A stretch of 64,000 nt of DNA from contig SJOL01008347.1 of NCBI GenBank assembly GCA_004794785.1, forward strand, positions 1,551,096-1,615,095, given 5' to 3'. The translations under genes and the position numbers were made by a program. Below are positions 12,450 through 22,906 of this stretch, piece by piece. The notes beneath the pieces are model-generated. The model saw nothing but the letters and a program-made list of their open reading frames with translations. It searched no databases and was not told the origin of the DNA. The first letter of the stretch is position 1, and each line of letters begins with the position of its first letter. The stretch comes from Opisthorchis felineus (lineage: Eukaryota; Platyhelminthes; Trematoda; Opisthorchiida; Opisthorchiidae).

Positions 12450-14409
12450 TCAATCAGACAATCTGGAAAGGAACTGACAGCACGAACGCCACTGACATCG
12501 ATTAGCCGCCATTTCTTGCAACGTCTCCAGCCAAGCACAGGCGGGGTCACGGGGACCCCATCCTGGAAGGCGTACAACACCAACAACACCCAAACTCTTC
12601 GTGATCTCTTTCACGCCCTTCTGCCAAGTCATACGTTGTCCACCTCGCGGTTTGCGCCATTCTGAAGGAGGCACGGAGAACAACACTCGTCTCGGTAGAC
12701 GGTGTTTCGGGATGCGTAGCACATGACCGAGCCATCGTAGTCGGTGGTGCTGGATGTTTTCCCCAATTAAAGTACCCGCAGCACAACCAAATACCCTTTT
12801 CTAATCACCTCGTTACTAACACGCTGACGCCACCCAAAACCAGCCACCCTTCTGAGGCATCGGTGGTCAAAAATCTAAAGACGCCTCACATCATCTGTCC
12901 GCAGAGGCCATGTCTCGCACCCATACAGCAACACAGCCCTTACTATAGCCTGATACACACGACCCTTAAGATCTAGTGAGATGCCTTTTTGACGCCACAA
13001 GTGAGGCAAATTAGCAAACGTGACTCGAGCCTTTGAGATTCTTGCACTGACTTCATCATACACACTTCCGTCAGAGCTAATACAACTACCGAGGTATGTA
13101 AAGTTTCCCACAATCTCCAGTGATTCTCCTTGAATTTGAAGGGGTATGTTCGGAGACTGCACGTTCTGAAGCATGACTTTGCACTTTGAAGGTGCAAGGC
13201 GCATGCTAAAAGATGGTATGATGGTGGTCAGTCTATTCAACAGGGCTTGTGCTTCGTTTTGGTCTTCAAAGATGAGGGCAATGTCATCTGCGTACTCCAG
13301 ATCGACAAGGCTCTCACCAGCAACAATTTGAACACCGAGGTTTTGAAGACCCTCCAGCGTTCGCCTCATTATTTCATCAATGATGAAGTTGAATAGGAAT
13401 GGAGAGAGTGGACATCCTTGTCGGACACCACCTTTTGTAAGGAAGCTTTTGGAGAGCTCACCATACACTCACCCGCCCAGAAGTATGTGAATATAGGGAT
13501 CGAATTGTGTTTACAAACTTCTGGGGCATACCCTGTTTAGCAAGTGTAGTTAGCAGCACTGAACGATCGACAGAATCGAACGCACCTTTGAAGTCAAGGA
13601 ATACCAAGATTGTGGGTCGTCTGTACATATGGCGTTGCTCTAATATCTGACGGAGTGTGAAGATGTGGTCAACACAGCCTCTACCCGGTCGAAATCCCGC
13701 TTGATTCTCACGAGTCAAGGTTTCGCGTGCCACCACAAGACGACGACGAATCAGTGACGCCAGAAGTCTTGTCACAACAGGAGTCAAACTAACACCTCTG
13801 TGGTTGCTACATTCACTGCGAGTACCCTTTTTGAAAATGGGCACTACTATCGATTCACCCCAGTTGTCTGGGACGGTCTCTTCCTCCCAGATAGACCCAA
13901 ATAGGCTAGACAGGCACTGGCTGAGAAGTCCACCGCCATCCTTGAAAAGAGCAGGTGGAAGGTCGTCAGGACCAGCAGCACGATGACGCTTGAGTAGAGA
14001 AATAAACTCGGACACTTCCGAGGCTGAAGGCGGCTCCAGATTCACGGTCCACCTTTCTGTTGAAGGCCAGGATTCTGGATTGGAGGTAGCAGGTGGCCAA
14101 CTGAATTGCTGCTCGAAGTACTGTGCCCAGCGATCCAAACGTTCTGCTCTGCTGCATATCAGGAAGCCATTTTGGTCCCTGATTGTTTCGCTGACAAGAG
14201 GTTTCCGAGGACCAGTCGAACGAATCAAGTGGAAGAGGTTGCGGGACATTACCAGCATTCTTTGCCTTTTCCATTTCTTCGGCACTTCGGGTCCACCAAG
14301 CTTCTCGGTCTGCACGGATACTCAGTTTCACCTGGCGTCGGATGATGCGTCGGGTGGAGTTGTGATTGCGGCCAGGAGGGAGCTGTCGCCGGGTCTCCAG
14401 GAGGGACAC
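12450..14409 (-). pseudogene. RTE reverse transcriptase domain, copy A
   Basis: The domain is readable in several minus-strand frames. 14409-13966 gives the linker ([19 protein letters not shown]). 14315-13458 gives fingers and palm: [38 protein letters not shown], and [13 protein letters not shown] with the first catalytic Asp. 13468-12875 gives [17 protein letters not shown], the catalytic LEYADDIAL box (about 13290) and the thumb segment [21 protein letters not shown]. 12722-12450 is the C-terminal tail (PRRVLFSVPPSEWRKPRGG). All catalytic residues remain, but the frame changes near 13465 and near 12870 split the protein. Confidence 0.92.
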
Positions 14410-14436
14410 AGTCTTATCAGAGATCCAATGCTTGGA

Positions 14437-15756
14437 TTAGGTTGGCTGGATTGTACCGCAAACAGACTTTCCGACTTTGAATAGCGCTTTAGATATCTTT
14501 TCCCAGTGGCCGTTTATATCCGACATCGTACCGTCCGGCAGGCGTTCGAGGAGCTGGTTCTGATAATTCCGTTCGACTTCTGGGTCCACTAGCTTCTCAA
14601 TGGCTAAGCGAGATGTGTGCGTTTTGTGTACACCTGAAAAGCTCAATGAAAAACAGCAGCGTACAAGTGCATGGTCGGAGTCTACACTGGTGTTCCAGAA
14701 TGAGCGGCAGGCGGTGATTGACCCTCGCCACGGATAACTGACGGCGATGTGGTCTATTTGAATTCGGGGCTGGTTTGTTGGTGGGCACCACGTTATCAAG
14801 CGATTTCCGCTGTTCCGGAAATTCGTACTGCAGAGAAACAGTCTGTGATCGGCACACGTTTGAAGTAAGCGATCCCCGTTGTCCGCGCGTCTCGTGTCCA
14901 ACCCAAGACGACCACCCAATCGGGCCTCAGCAGCGCTTAGTCTACCTACCTGGGCGTTCATGTCACCAGTAACCACAACGATATCTGAGCTTTTAGCCTG
15001 CTGTAGAAGGGCACCTAGAGCGTCATAGAAACTGTCCTTGGCAGATTCAGAGCTACAGTCAGTTGGGGCGTAAGCAGACACAATAAACAGGGTGCGATGG
15101 ACCTCACTTCCTCTAAATTCTCTCACAGATGTTGCCAAACAAACCGCACAGAGGCGGCTATTAACGGGTATCCAATCAAGCAGAGACGCTTCCGCTCGGT
15201 CGCTCAATACAATACCCACCCCAGCATACCCAGCTCCAGCGGCCTCTGCATCACCAGAGGTGCGCAGCCGGAACCTGGAAGAGAGCGAGGGAGCAGTCAG
15301 TTCGATCACAGTACTTGCGTCCTGCATCCTTGTCTCTGACAGACAACATACATCAATGCAGAGGGAATCCAGCGTACGAGCAAGAGCCACCTGTTGACCT
15401 GCTTGCTTCAGTGTGCGAACATTAAAGGTGGCTATGTAGACAGGCTTTCGGGGTATGAAAACAGACTTCGAAGTGTTTAGGGTTGTGACTGAATTCGGGC
15501 GTACAGAAGCTGCAGCTGCGTGTGATGCAGGGCGAGCAAAACGGGCAGTCCTAGAGCTCTGACCTGCGGAGAAAGTATTCAAATTTGGGTGGAGGTGGGT
15601 GGAAGACGGAAAATGTGAAAGTGTAAGAAGGGAGGCGTCAGCAGTAGCATGTTTTCGCTTACCCGCCCTGCTGTATGCAGCAAGTAAGGCGACCCGGCTG
15701 ATGGCACCACGCGACGGCCGATGTGGCATGAGAGTGTTGTTAGCTGTAAATGTCAT
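14437..15756 (-). pseudogene. RTE endonuclease domain, copy A
   Basis: This 439-residue open frame starts MTFTANNTLMPHRPSRG. After about 105 residues of low-similarity leader, an endonuclease/exonuclease/phosphatase domain follows. Visible motifs are YIATFNVRTL, the LSETR block that supplies the metal-binding glutamate, IVSAYAPT, GDMNAQVG, and SDHALVRC near the end. Such nucleases nick the target DNA to start reverse transcription. The frame stops at 14437, about where the linker to RT should continue; the next part (14409 to 13966) is in another frame. Intact copies would be a single ORF of about 1,000 residues. Confidence 0.9.
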
Positions 15757-16093
15757 GGTTGTACGAGGGCTGGGATACTGTCAGGGCGCCCACACCTAGA
15801 CAGAAGGACGATTAGGGTCCTCAACCAAAGCCTTTGGCTCAAAAGCCTAACCGCAAGGCAGCGGTGTTGGGCTGGAAATGCAAGTACATTACCAATTTTA
15901 CGGAACACGTCGCCACACATGTCCCAACCCCCAATCTGGAGGGTCAGGAGACTGTGTTCGTCAGACCTCTACCAATTGACCAACCTGGTATGAGAGACTG
16001 CGAGTGTCGCGGGACACCCCCTAGTATAGCTCAATGGGTCGCTGAGGTGCGCAAACCGCCACACCACGGTAAGGTCCAGTCTCTTCGTGACGG
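15757..16093 (-). promoter_or_regulatory. 5' region of RTE copy A
   Basis: This segment precedes the endonuclease ORF and is shared with the copies at 24.99-25.31, 27.1-27.3, 34.9-35.1 and 40.8-41.1 kb. It ends at the target duplication, so it is the true 5' end of the element. It should hold the internal promoter. On the opposite strand it contains TAGCTCAATGG (16027-16037), which fits a tRNA A-box consensus. Confidence 0.7.
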
Positions 16094-16106
16094 ATACCGC
16101 TGCACA
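16094..16106. repeat. 13-bp target-site duplication, right copy
   Basis: This is the second copy of ATACCGCTGCACA, at the 5' end of the minus-strand RTE copy A. Confidence 0.93.
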
Positions 16107-16700
16107 GTTTGATATGCGCTTTTCACCCGTAAAGTGTAAAGTGCTACTGCAAGACTGGAATCAAAGCCAGACCTAATGCTTGCTGGTGAGCTGATCAGTA
16201 TGGTAGATACGTTTGTCTGCCCGGGCAGCTGCATAAGTCCCGGCGGACTGTTGAAAGACAAACTGTCCGAATTATGAAGCTAGGGCAGCTTTTGCCAACC
16301 TCCGACATTTGTGGCGCCGACGTGATATCAGCTTGACTGTCAAGGGTAGAGTGTACAAAGTTGCGGTTCAACCTATCATACTTTATGGATCAGAGAGATA
16401 ACTGTTGCGTGTGGAAGACCTTCGAAGACTCTGTTCGACCAGAGTGCTTCCGACTCGTTGCGTGGTTCTGGTGGAAACATCAGGTCAGTAAGGCTTACGT
16501 ACACCAAATAGTTTAGAAAAAAAAATCAAATCACCGGTAGATCAATTGGTGACACTCCATGGGTTGCGCTAGTTAGGCCATGTAATTCGTATGCTAGTGG
16601 AATAAGCTAATGAGAGCCGCGCCTTGGAGGTGATGGCCAAATCGCTTCATTGACTTCGGATGATTCGGGTTGTTTGGCGTAACGGGGCGAGAGTCACTCG
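16107..16700 (+). mobile_element. old RTE-like element F, right part
   Basis: This continues element F beyond the inserted copy A. The plus strand reads FDMRFSPVKCKVLLQDW directly at the junction. It then gives AAFANLRHLWRRRDISL, KGRVYKVAV, ILYGSE and RVEDLRRLC (about 16280-16440), and a LGHVLRM-like block at about 16575. This is the RT thumb and C-terminal region in the order expected for the family. Stops and frameshifts are frequent. A 3' end of the same type occurs at 17711-17775. Confidence 0.85.
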
Positions 16701-17000
16701 GTGAAGGCTGCGTGACAGTCACATCTGTAATGGTCACAAACCATTGATTTATATCGTTACGCGCTTCCTATCCGATGAAACGACAGTTGCCAACCTGACT
16801 TAGTTGACCAGTAGGGGTTTCTATGCTTCGTTCCCAAGTCTTAAACTGACTTTCTGTGTATCATGTCCATCCGATGCAGTGCTGGCTGAAGGAGGCATAC
16901 GAAGTGCATGGCCTGACCAGCGTAACCCGTGGAGTGCGACCAGCTGATCTATCGATAGAGACTTCATTTCTCCGCAAACCATCTGACATGTCTTCTCATT

Positions 17001-17129
17001 ACTGATCTGATAACGTAATAAGGTAATAGTTTAGCTGTAACACCATTTAGGTGCTTAGATGCCATACCACCCGAACGAAGCACGAGGGGTAGGATACTGC
17101 CAGGTTGCCCAAGCCTAGACTGATCTGAT
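17001..17129 (-). mobile_element. SINE (short copy) with 11-bp target duplication
   Basis: A 107-bp insert (17012-17118) is flanked by ACTGATCTGAT at 17001-17011 and 17119-17129. Read on the minus strand it matches the 3' two-thirds of the SINE at 20909-21088 (GGCAACCTGGCAGTATCCTA, then GGTGTTACAGCTAAAC). It lacks the tRNA-like head, so it is either 5'-truncated or a shorter relative. It sits between the old RTE F and that element's likely 3' end. Confidence 0.85.
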
Positions 17130-17710
17130 GTTAAACCATGCATGTATACAAGTCGCTTGTGGATGCATATCACTTACAGAGTTAGGTCAATGAAATGATG
17201 CTCATGCAGTCATTTGGCAACAATAAGTAGAATGATTGTTGAAATAATCTCTGCAAGAGGTTGTAGGGATGCACGTAGTGCATGGGAACTCACATGTGAG
17301 TTGATGAACTGAATAATCAAGTGAGGTAATTCTGTGTCCGTGATTTGTGTTCTACTAGAAAGAGGTCTGAAAAAAGATTCCCTCCGTTTTAGGTGCTGCT
17401 GTATTGCTCAGTCAATAGAACCGAGTGTCGCCGATAGGAATTACGAATTGTCGTGATCCATCATTGTTTAGGATTTTGGTTCCTTATGGATCTGGATCAG
17501 ACGGTGAGTCACAGTTTAACTACCACTTTTGAGCCTATTGGTTGACTTGGATACAGGTACATGTGAAATGCCAACTGTTGATCTGTGTCTAACGGGTCTT
17601 TTTATTGCTCCGAAAGGATCGATGTCTTGCTTTATCATGAACGGTTGATACATTTCCACGCTCGCCCATAGTTTTGTTTTCCATGGCTGTGTGGTCCATG
17701 CTTTATGTCT

Positions 17711-17775
17711 GCATACGGCAGTGAAGCATCATTGTCAACACTGATGTTGCTCTCTTCGATGACTTTGATGATTCA
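17711..17775 (+). repeat. RTE 3' terminus, probably of element F
   Basis: The plus strand carries GGCAGTGAAGCATCATTGTC, then AACACTGATGTTGCT, then GATGACTTTGATGATT. This is the reverse complement of the 3' end of copy A at 12271-12320. It has the orientation of element F and is the likely end of that element, though about 1 kb between 16.7 and 17.7 kb is too diverged to confirm continuity. Confidence 0.65.
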
Positions 17776-19736
17776 TGTCTGTATGGCCTTTGAGTATGTG
17801 TCTTGAGATGTTTGTCCCTCACACCACAAAACTAGCAATTCGTTGTTGATTAGACTATTTTCAGTTCTGTGTGTTTGAAGACCATGGACTCTCCCTTGTC
17901 ATTCACACTTAGTAATAAATGCATATGTAGCTGGCATACATTCCAGGGCCTGATATCGTGTGCAAATTCCAACGCTGCACATGGTTGCTCCATGTACATT
18001 TGCATAATTTTCCTGAGCGGCGTCGCGCGTCCATTGGAAACCTCATGAAAATAGAACAGGCTTATTCCTCCCTTGGTTGACAGTAAAAACGAAGGACCAT
18101 ACAAGCCGTTCTATCCCATAGACCGTACTCATCACTACTACCGTCTTCAACTGTTCCATTAGATTTCCATTTGAACTCCGAGTTATGCAGCAGTGTTCTC
18201 ATCATTAATCCAAATCCAGTCGGTGACGGAATGGGTTGAAATTTACCCGACCGACCAGTTTACGTCTATTCCCATCGACCACTAACTACTCTCAATCTAT
18301 TTACCCGTAGTCTTTCACGTGTTTCTGAGTATTGACTCTTGTCTCGCGTGTTTATCCTTTCTTAATGTTCTGTTAATACCGTTTGATTCATTGAGAAGAA
18401 AGATGTTGAGGCTGACCATTTGCCTTCAAATGCTCGTCAGCTGGCCGCTACATATTGTGGTCGAATATGGAAAATTAGAGACAGACACAGAACTGGAGAA
18501 AGAGCAAACACAGGAAATGTCACTTGGTCCCATAAAAGTGTGTAGTAACAAATGTGCACACTTAGATGTCAAGTTCCAGCTGGCATTTGACCTGACAACT
18601 TTCTTTCTGTCCTGACTACTAGATGGATTCAGTTAGAGGGCTGTAGTGAGCTTCGTTTGCACAAGCGGGCTACATTCAGTCTGATGTTAGTTGCTTGAGT
18701 TATTTTCAGCGTACATGTCCGTACAGCTTTGGAAGGGTGGAGTGAGACTCTTTACCCCACTTTGAAGGCCTCGGTATCTACTAGGACCCGTATCCACCAG
18801 GTGGGCGATAATAGCGCTTCTGAGTGGTCCCATACCACTGTGGCACTCGATTGAGTCCTTGCTGACGCATACGGACATAAGGCTAACGGGTAGTTCGACC
18901 ACTATAAGTTGCATCACAGACGCATCTGAACGGTGAGCCTTATAAGCATGCTGGTGGTTGCAATGGGAACATACTTAGTAACTTGCTTGTAGGCGTGTTT
19001 GTGACATTGCTAGAAAGAAAGGAACCTGAACCATCTATCGATGGCTTGAAAGATTCCTACTGATACGTGGTGGCATTGTGTTGCTGGCAGGAATGCTGAC
19101 TTGGAACAGCTGCCAAGCAGCTCCAGTCGCACCCATCCTCTCATACGCCTTCTTACAGGAAAATGGGGACTTGCACCTCAGTGTTCTACCAGATGGGTCA
19201 GTACAGCGTAGCAGCACAGTATACAGTACCGTCAGGTGCAGCATATCGGAAGAAAATCTGAGCAGGGCATTGCACCAATTTTCATGGCTTCGTTCCATTG
19301 AAGCAATAAACATCGCCCCGTGAGGTACCTGGCTTTGAGAACTCGGTGGATCGGCTCAAGTGATATGTTTTTGGACGAGCTGACAAAAACTGCTATCCAG
19401 AGAGGTTCATTGATGAGAACAGTGTGGACCATGAAGGTCCGCACTGTTAGCAACAGCGAAGAAAGGCCTGTTTGTTAGATTATCTTTTAAAGGAAACTCG
19501 GTTGCTGAAGTATTAGTAGGGAACTTGAACATGAAAAAGACAAGGCTTAACTTCGTTTTCGGAAAAGTTTGGTAACAATCGGTAGATGTCAACCTAAAAA
19601 AAACTTCCTCACCTAATATTCACTAACATTATGGTTCATATTAGGTTACTACTCTCACTCAATTAGTACGCATACGATTTCCATGGGCCATTTAGAAAAC
19701 CATTTGTACTATGCAAATTTGTAATCTTTTCTGTAG
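17776..19736. other. no recognisable gene; upstream flank of FAM136A
   Basis: No gene was recognised. A pyrimidine-rich tract followed by TAG (19722-19736) lies directly before the FAM136A start codon and looks like a splice acceptor. Confidence 0.4.
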
Positions 19737-21571
19737 ATGGAACGTGATCTTCACAGACTACAGGAGCAATATCAGCAAACCCTCCAGGGTGCAATGACCA
19801 AGCTTGATAAAGAGTTTCTTAGAAAAATGCAGGTTGGTACTTCCTCGTTTTTCACATTATCACTTCTCATAGGCAGCTTATTTCCGTTGTGGTTTGCAAT
19901 GTGCGGAAAACTCCGACATATCCGTCACGGATGTACAACGGTGCATCGAGCGCTGCGAATCCCCTCTGTCACAAGCACAGAATCTTATGCAGTCCGAACT
20001 CTCCTCTTTTCAGGTTAGTTTTTCCGAATGTTACTTGATAGTTAACCTGTAAAAACTACGAGGCATGGACGGTTGTGATACAATTCAACTTATCTGGCTG
20101 TTAATTCTATCCGGATTTTTTCAGCACGCTTCCGAAATGTCTACTCATACTCTATTCGTTAAAATCCCGTGTTCTCATTGGTAATAGCATACTTTGCTGT
20201 GCAGCTTCAACTCTATACAAATCGTTGTTTTACTTCAGTTCAGTCTTGTAACGTTAACACTCAGAGCAAACGCCTTCACTTCTCTCAGTGCAAACCCAAC
20301 TGCGCATTGATCATTTCCCCACGTTTGGTGACGAAACGTTAAGTGACACAGCGCTTCCGATTTTGCACTTCACTATTTTGCAAATAGTGACTTGTTCCCA
20401 CGCGATCGATTGCGGTTAAGAACAGCTTCTTTTGGGCATAGTACATAGATCACTGCCATTATTTTCGCAAAACGAGTTCCTTTGTTTTCGTTGACCATTT
20501 CTCGGAATATCATTTTTGGTCACTCTTCAGGTGGATTCTCCGGAACAGCATAACCGTACAAAGCTGCAGTGCGAGAAGTTCTGAGTTACAGCAAGTTGGC
20601 TTCGTCTACCTAGGCTAAACAGGCTTACACACTTTAGCGTACTCCCCTCACCGTGCCGAGCCTAGAATAGCGAAAACAGTTGCGGAACCTGCGAGTTGAC
20701 AATGTTGTCAAGGCGCCTACGGATAGCTTGAGTAACGTTAATACGAGCCACCTTCGGAAGCGGAATTCTAGTATCCTTGCGTCTTGCCGTTAATTCAGCT
20801 TTCAGTACTTAGTGCGAGCTATCAGCCCTCATCTGTGAAGTGCGTCTGTTTTCAAATGGCGTTGCTGTCAGGGACGAAATTTCGACGGGAATATCTATCA
20901 GGGTCATTGGGCGTGATTGGAGTGCGAATTTACTGACCGGAACGTCCGTGGTTCGAACCCGAACTTTGCCTCTCAACTTCCCCTGTCCAGACTTGGGGAA
21001 CCTGACAGTATCCTAGCCCTCGTGCTTCCTTCGGGTGGCATGGCAGCTAGGCACCGAAAGGGTGTTACAGCTAAACGATTGTTTTTACCAGGGTCATTCC
21101 CGGACGCATATTTGATCACTAACTTGCATCTGACAGTCTCCATCTTTCTTAGGTAGTATCTCCAGAATGCTTAGGCAAGTCAATAAAGAACAGGCTGACA
21201 CCAGAAATGTGGAGATCCCCCTTCATGTATCTTCTTTACACGGCAGTCTCAATTGATTGTGCCTTTCAAAGTAATCGCCGCCTAAGAAGGCGATGAAACT
21301 TATGAGGAGAATCATTCATTAACTGCGGTTTTTCTGCATTCTCGTTTTCTAGAACCGAGTGCAACAGTGTAGTTCTGAATGTGCGAATCGTGCAAGAGAT
21401 GGACTGAAACCGGAACCCTCTGATGAAGAAATCCGAAAGGCACAACACAAAGCCTTCAAATGTGCACAGAACTGTGTCGAAACCCAACTTTCCTCTGGTT
21501 TACCTGCACTTGTGGAGCGGCTGCGGGCTCAGATGCAGAAGCTCAAAGCTGATCAGTTGAAGATGATTTGA
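19737..21571 (+). CDS. FAM136A: FAM136A-like mitochondrial protein, complete three-exon gene
   Basis: Three exons join in phase: 19737-19832, 19873-20013 and 21353-21571, giving 151 residues (human about 138). The start is MERDLHRLQEQ and exon 1 ends LRKMQ, as in the family. Four CX3C motifs follow in the family positions: RCGLQC and RCIERC (exon 2), QCSSEC and KCAQNC (exon 3). Twin CX3C cysteines are typical of small intermembrane-space proteins, and FAM136A is a conserved mitochondrial protein whose exact role is unclear. Intron 1 is only 40 nt; intron 2 is 1,339 nt and hosts a SINE. Both obey GT-AG. A pyrimidine tract ending TAG abuts the ATG, so the message probably receives a spliced 5' leader. 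Confidence 0.95.
19833..19872 (+). other. 40-nt intron 1 of FAM136A
   Basis: The intron runs from GTTGGTAC to CTTCTCATAG. It separates phase-0 codons (Gln-32 from Ala-33). Such sizes are common in 5' introns of flatworm genes. Confidence 0.93.
20899..21098 (+). mobile_element. tRNA-type SINE with 10-bp target duplication, in FAM136A intron 2
   Basis: A 180-bp insert (20909-21088) is flanked by CAGGGTCATT at 20899-20908 and 21089-21098. It contains a perfect Pol III B-box, GGTTCGAACCC (20950-20960), 41 nt from its start; the A-box is weak. A non-tRNA body follows that includes a block shared with the RTE 5' region. A shorter relative lies at 17012-17118. SINEs are copied by LINE enzymes; here the RTE family is the likely partner. 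It is inserted in the sense direction of the host gene. Confidence 0.9.
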
Positions 21572-21841
21572 TAGTTGCACACAGCATTGCATATTACACA
21601 CCGTCGGCAATACAGTCGTTCACATCATGCTTGTTCATTTGTAGCACACTAAAATTAGGTGGGGAATTTGGCAACTTCAGTCCGAACGCTTCGTCCTGTA
21701 ACCGTAAGACTAAATAAGTGTCTGCGTCGAATGAAATCCTGAACTGCTGGGTTGACTGGGCTGTTAAACCGATAATTACAGAGCAGACTCATCGGAGGAT
21801 TTCTCCCACTTGTCATTACGAACGGACTTTTTCTGTTACAG

Positions 21842-22022
21842 TGATCCTCACACTGGGAAACGATCTCGTTCACCAAGTCTTTTGGATCACGCATCACTCA
21901 CTGCAGATAATACAAATTCTGCAGATATGACCAATGTGAACCAAACATGCCTCGACTGTTTTGTTCGACTTACTAGTGTATACAGACAACTGGGAAAAGT
22001 TTTTCTCTCCAAGGACCGATAA
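21842..22022 (+). CDS. possible exon(s) of an unidentified gene
   Basis: A strong acceptor (TTTTTCTGTTACAG, ending 21841) opens a frame of about 59 codons beginning DPHTGKRSRSPSLLDHASL and ending at a stop at 22020. A second open stretch at 22168-22366, after another CAG acceptor, reads WERQLKSDMPQSMECRIKW and onward. Small introns could link them, but no single phase-consistent chain was found and no family was recognised. It may be a real gene on the same strand as FAM136A, or chance. Confidence 0.3.
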
Positions 22023-22490
22023 ATAATGAAGTCCGGGCAGGGCCTCTTGGGCCTTTGCTGGTCTCTGGAATGATTGTTGGAAAATTTAGCTTTACGTGCC
22101 CGTTTGTTGTACTCAGTCCACCCGAAAACGACCCCGAGGAAACAAGTGAGTTCGATCGCACCAGTTAAGTGCTAGCATTACAGTGGGAACGGCAACTTAA
22201 ATCTGACATGCCCCAATCAATGGAGTGTCGGATTAAGTGGGCATTGTATTTTGAAATATTTATATGGCCGTTTGCAAAAAAACGGAAAGGAATAAGACGT
22301 ATTTCTCCCGGTTTCCTTAGGCGCATCTTAATTTCCCGTTTTAACGTAGTCCACGAATCGCTGTGACGAGGTTATGAAGATCGTCCCTGCTTTAGTCTAA
22401 ATATAAGGTGGAAGACTTGGTACATTGCCCCATGTATGACCCAATCATGCTGTGGTGATGGTGCACCGCCCCACCATTTTTATTTCATCG

Positions 22491-22577
22491 TATATATATA
22501 TATATNCTACAGCGTAGACCGAGTGGCCATTTGGTAACAACTTAACATCTTTCAACAAATATATATATATATATATA
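22491..22577. repeat. two (TA)n microsatellites with an ambiguous base
   Basis: TA runs lie at 22491-22505 and 22559-22577. The base at 22506 is N, the only one seen, directly after the first run. This probably reflects uncertain repeat length in the assembly. Confidence 0.9.
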
Positions 22578-22906
22578 ATCGCCATATAGTTTCGTGATGA
22601 GTTCCTTTTGAGTCATGCGATTAAGCTTGATCGTCAACTATTGATCCCACAACGCCAACATGATATGAGCCAATAGAAAAGAGGTCGCCCGCGTGGCTGA
22701 GCTTTCCGGGACCCGATCGCCAACCTGTATCCATTAGTGAAATGAGTGCCAGTTCACTATGCTACAGCACACTGCTCACAACGACACGCGCTGAGCGCGT
22801 GGCTGCTTTGCCTGCCATCAATCCGCTGGCCATTACCCATATATCTCCACCAGACTGCAAAAAGATATATTACATGGAACACTGAGTACATAACGAGATT
22901 GGTCAC

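Larger units (their letters stand above)
12271..16093 (-). mobile_element. RTE-like non-LTR retrotransposon, copy A (nearly full length)
   Basis: This 3,823-bp element lies on the minus strand. Its 5' region runs from 16093 to about 15757, followed by an APE-type endonuclease, then reverse transcriptase, then a 3' UTR (about 12271-12450) ending in a TGATGATGA-type tail against the duplicated target. RTE elements typically have this one-ORF design and short tandem tails. Other copies of the same family lie at 24.9-27.3, 34.9 and 37.8-41.1 kb. Frameshifts near 14430 and 13465 and a broken end near 12870 mean that it can no longer make a full protein. Confidence 0.93.

Noticed and set aside
22685..22740. 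GCCCGCGTGGCTGAGC segment considered as a tRNA gene
   Set aside because: It resembles a tRNA D-arm but has no matching B-box or acceptor stem; at most a SINE relic.
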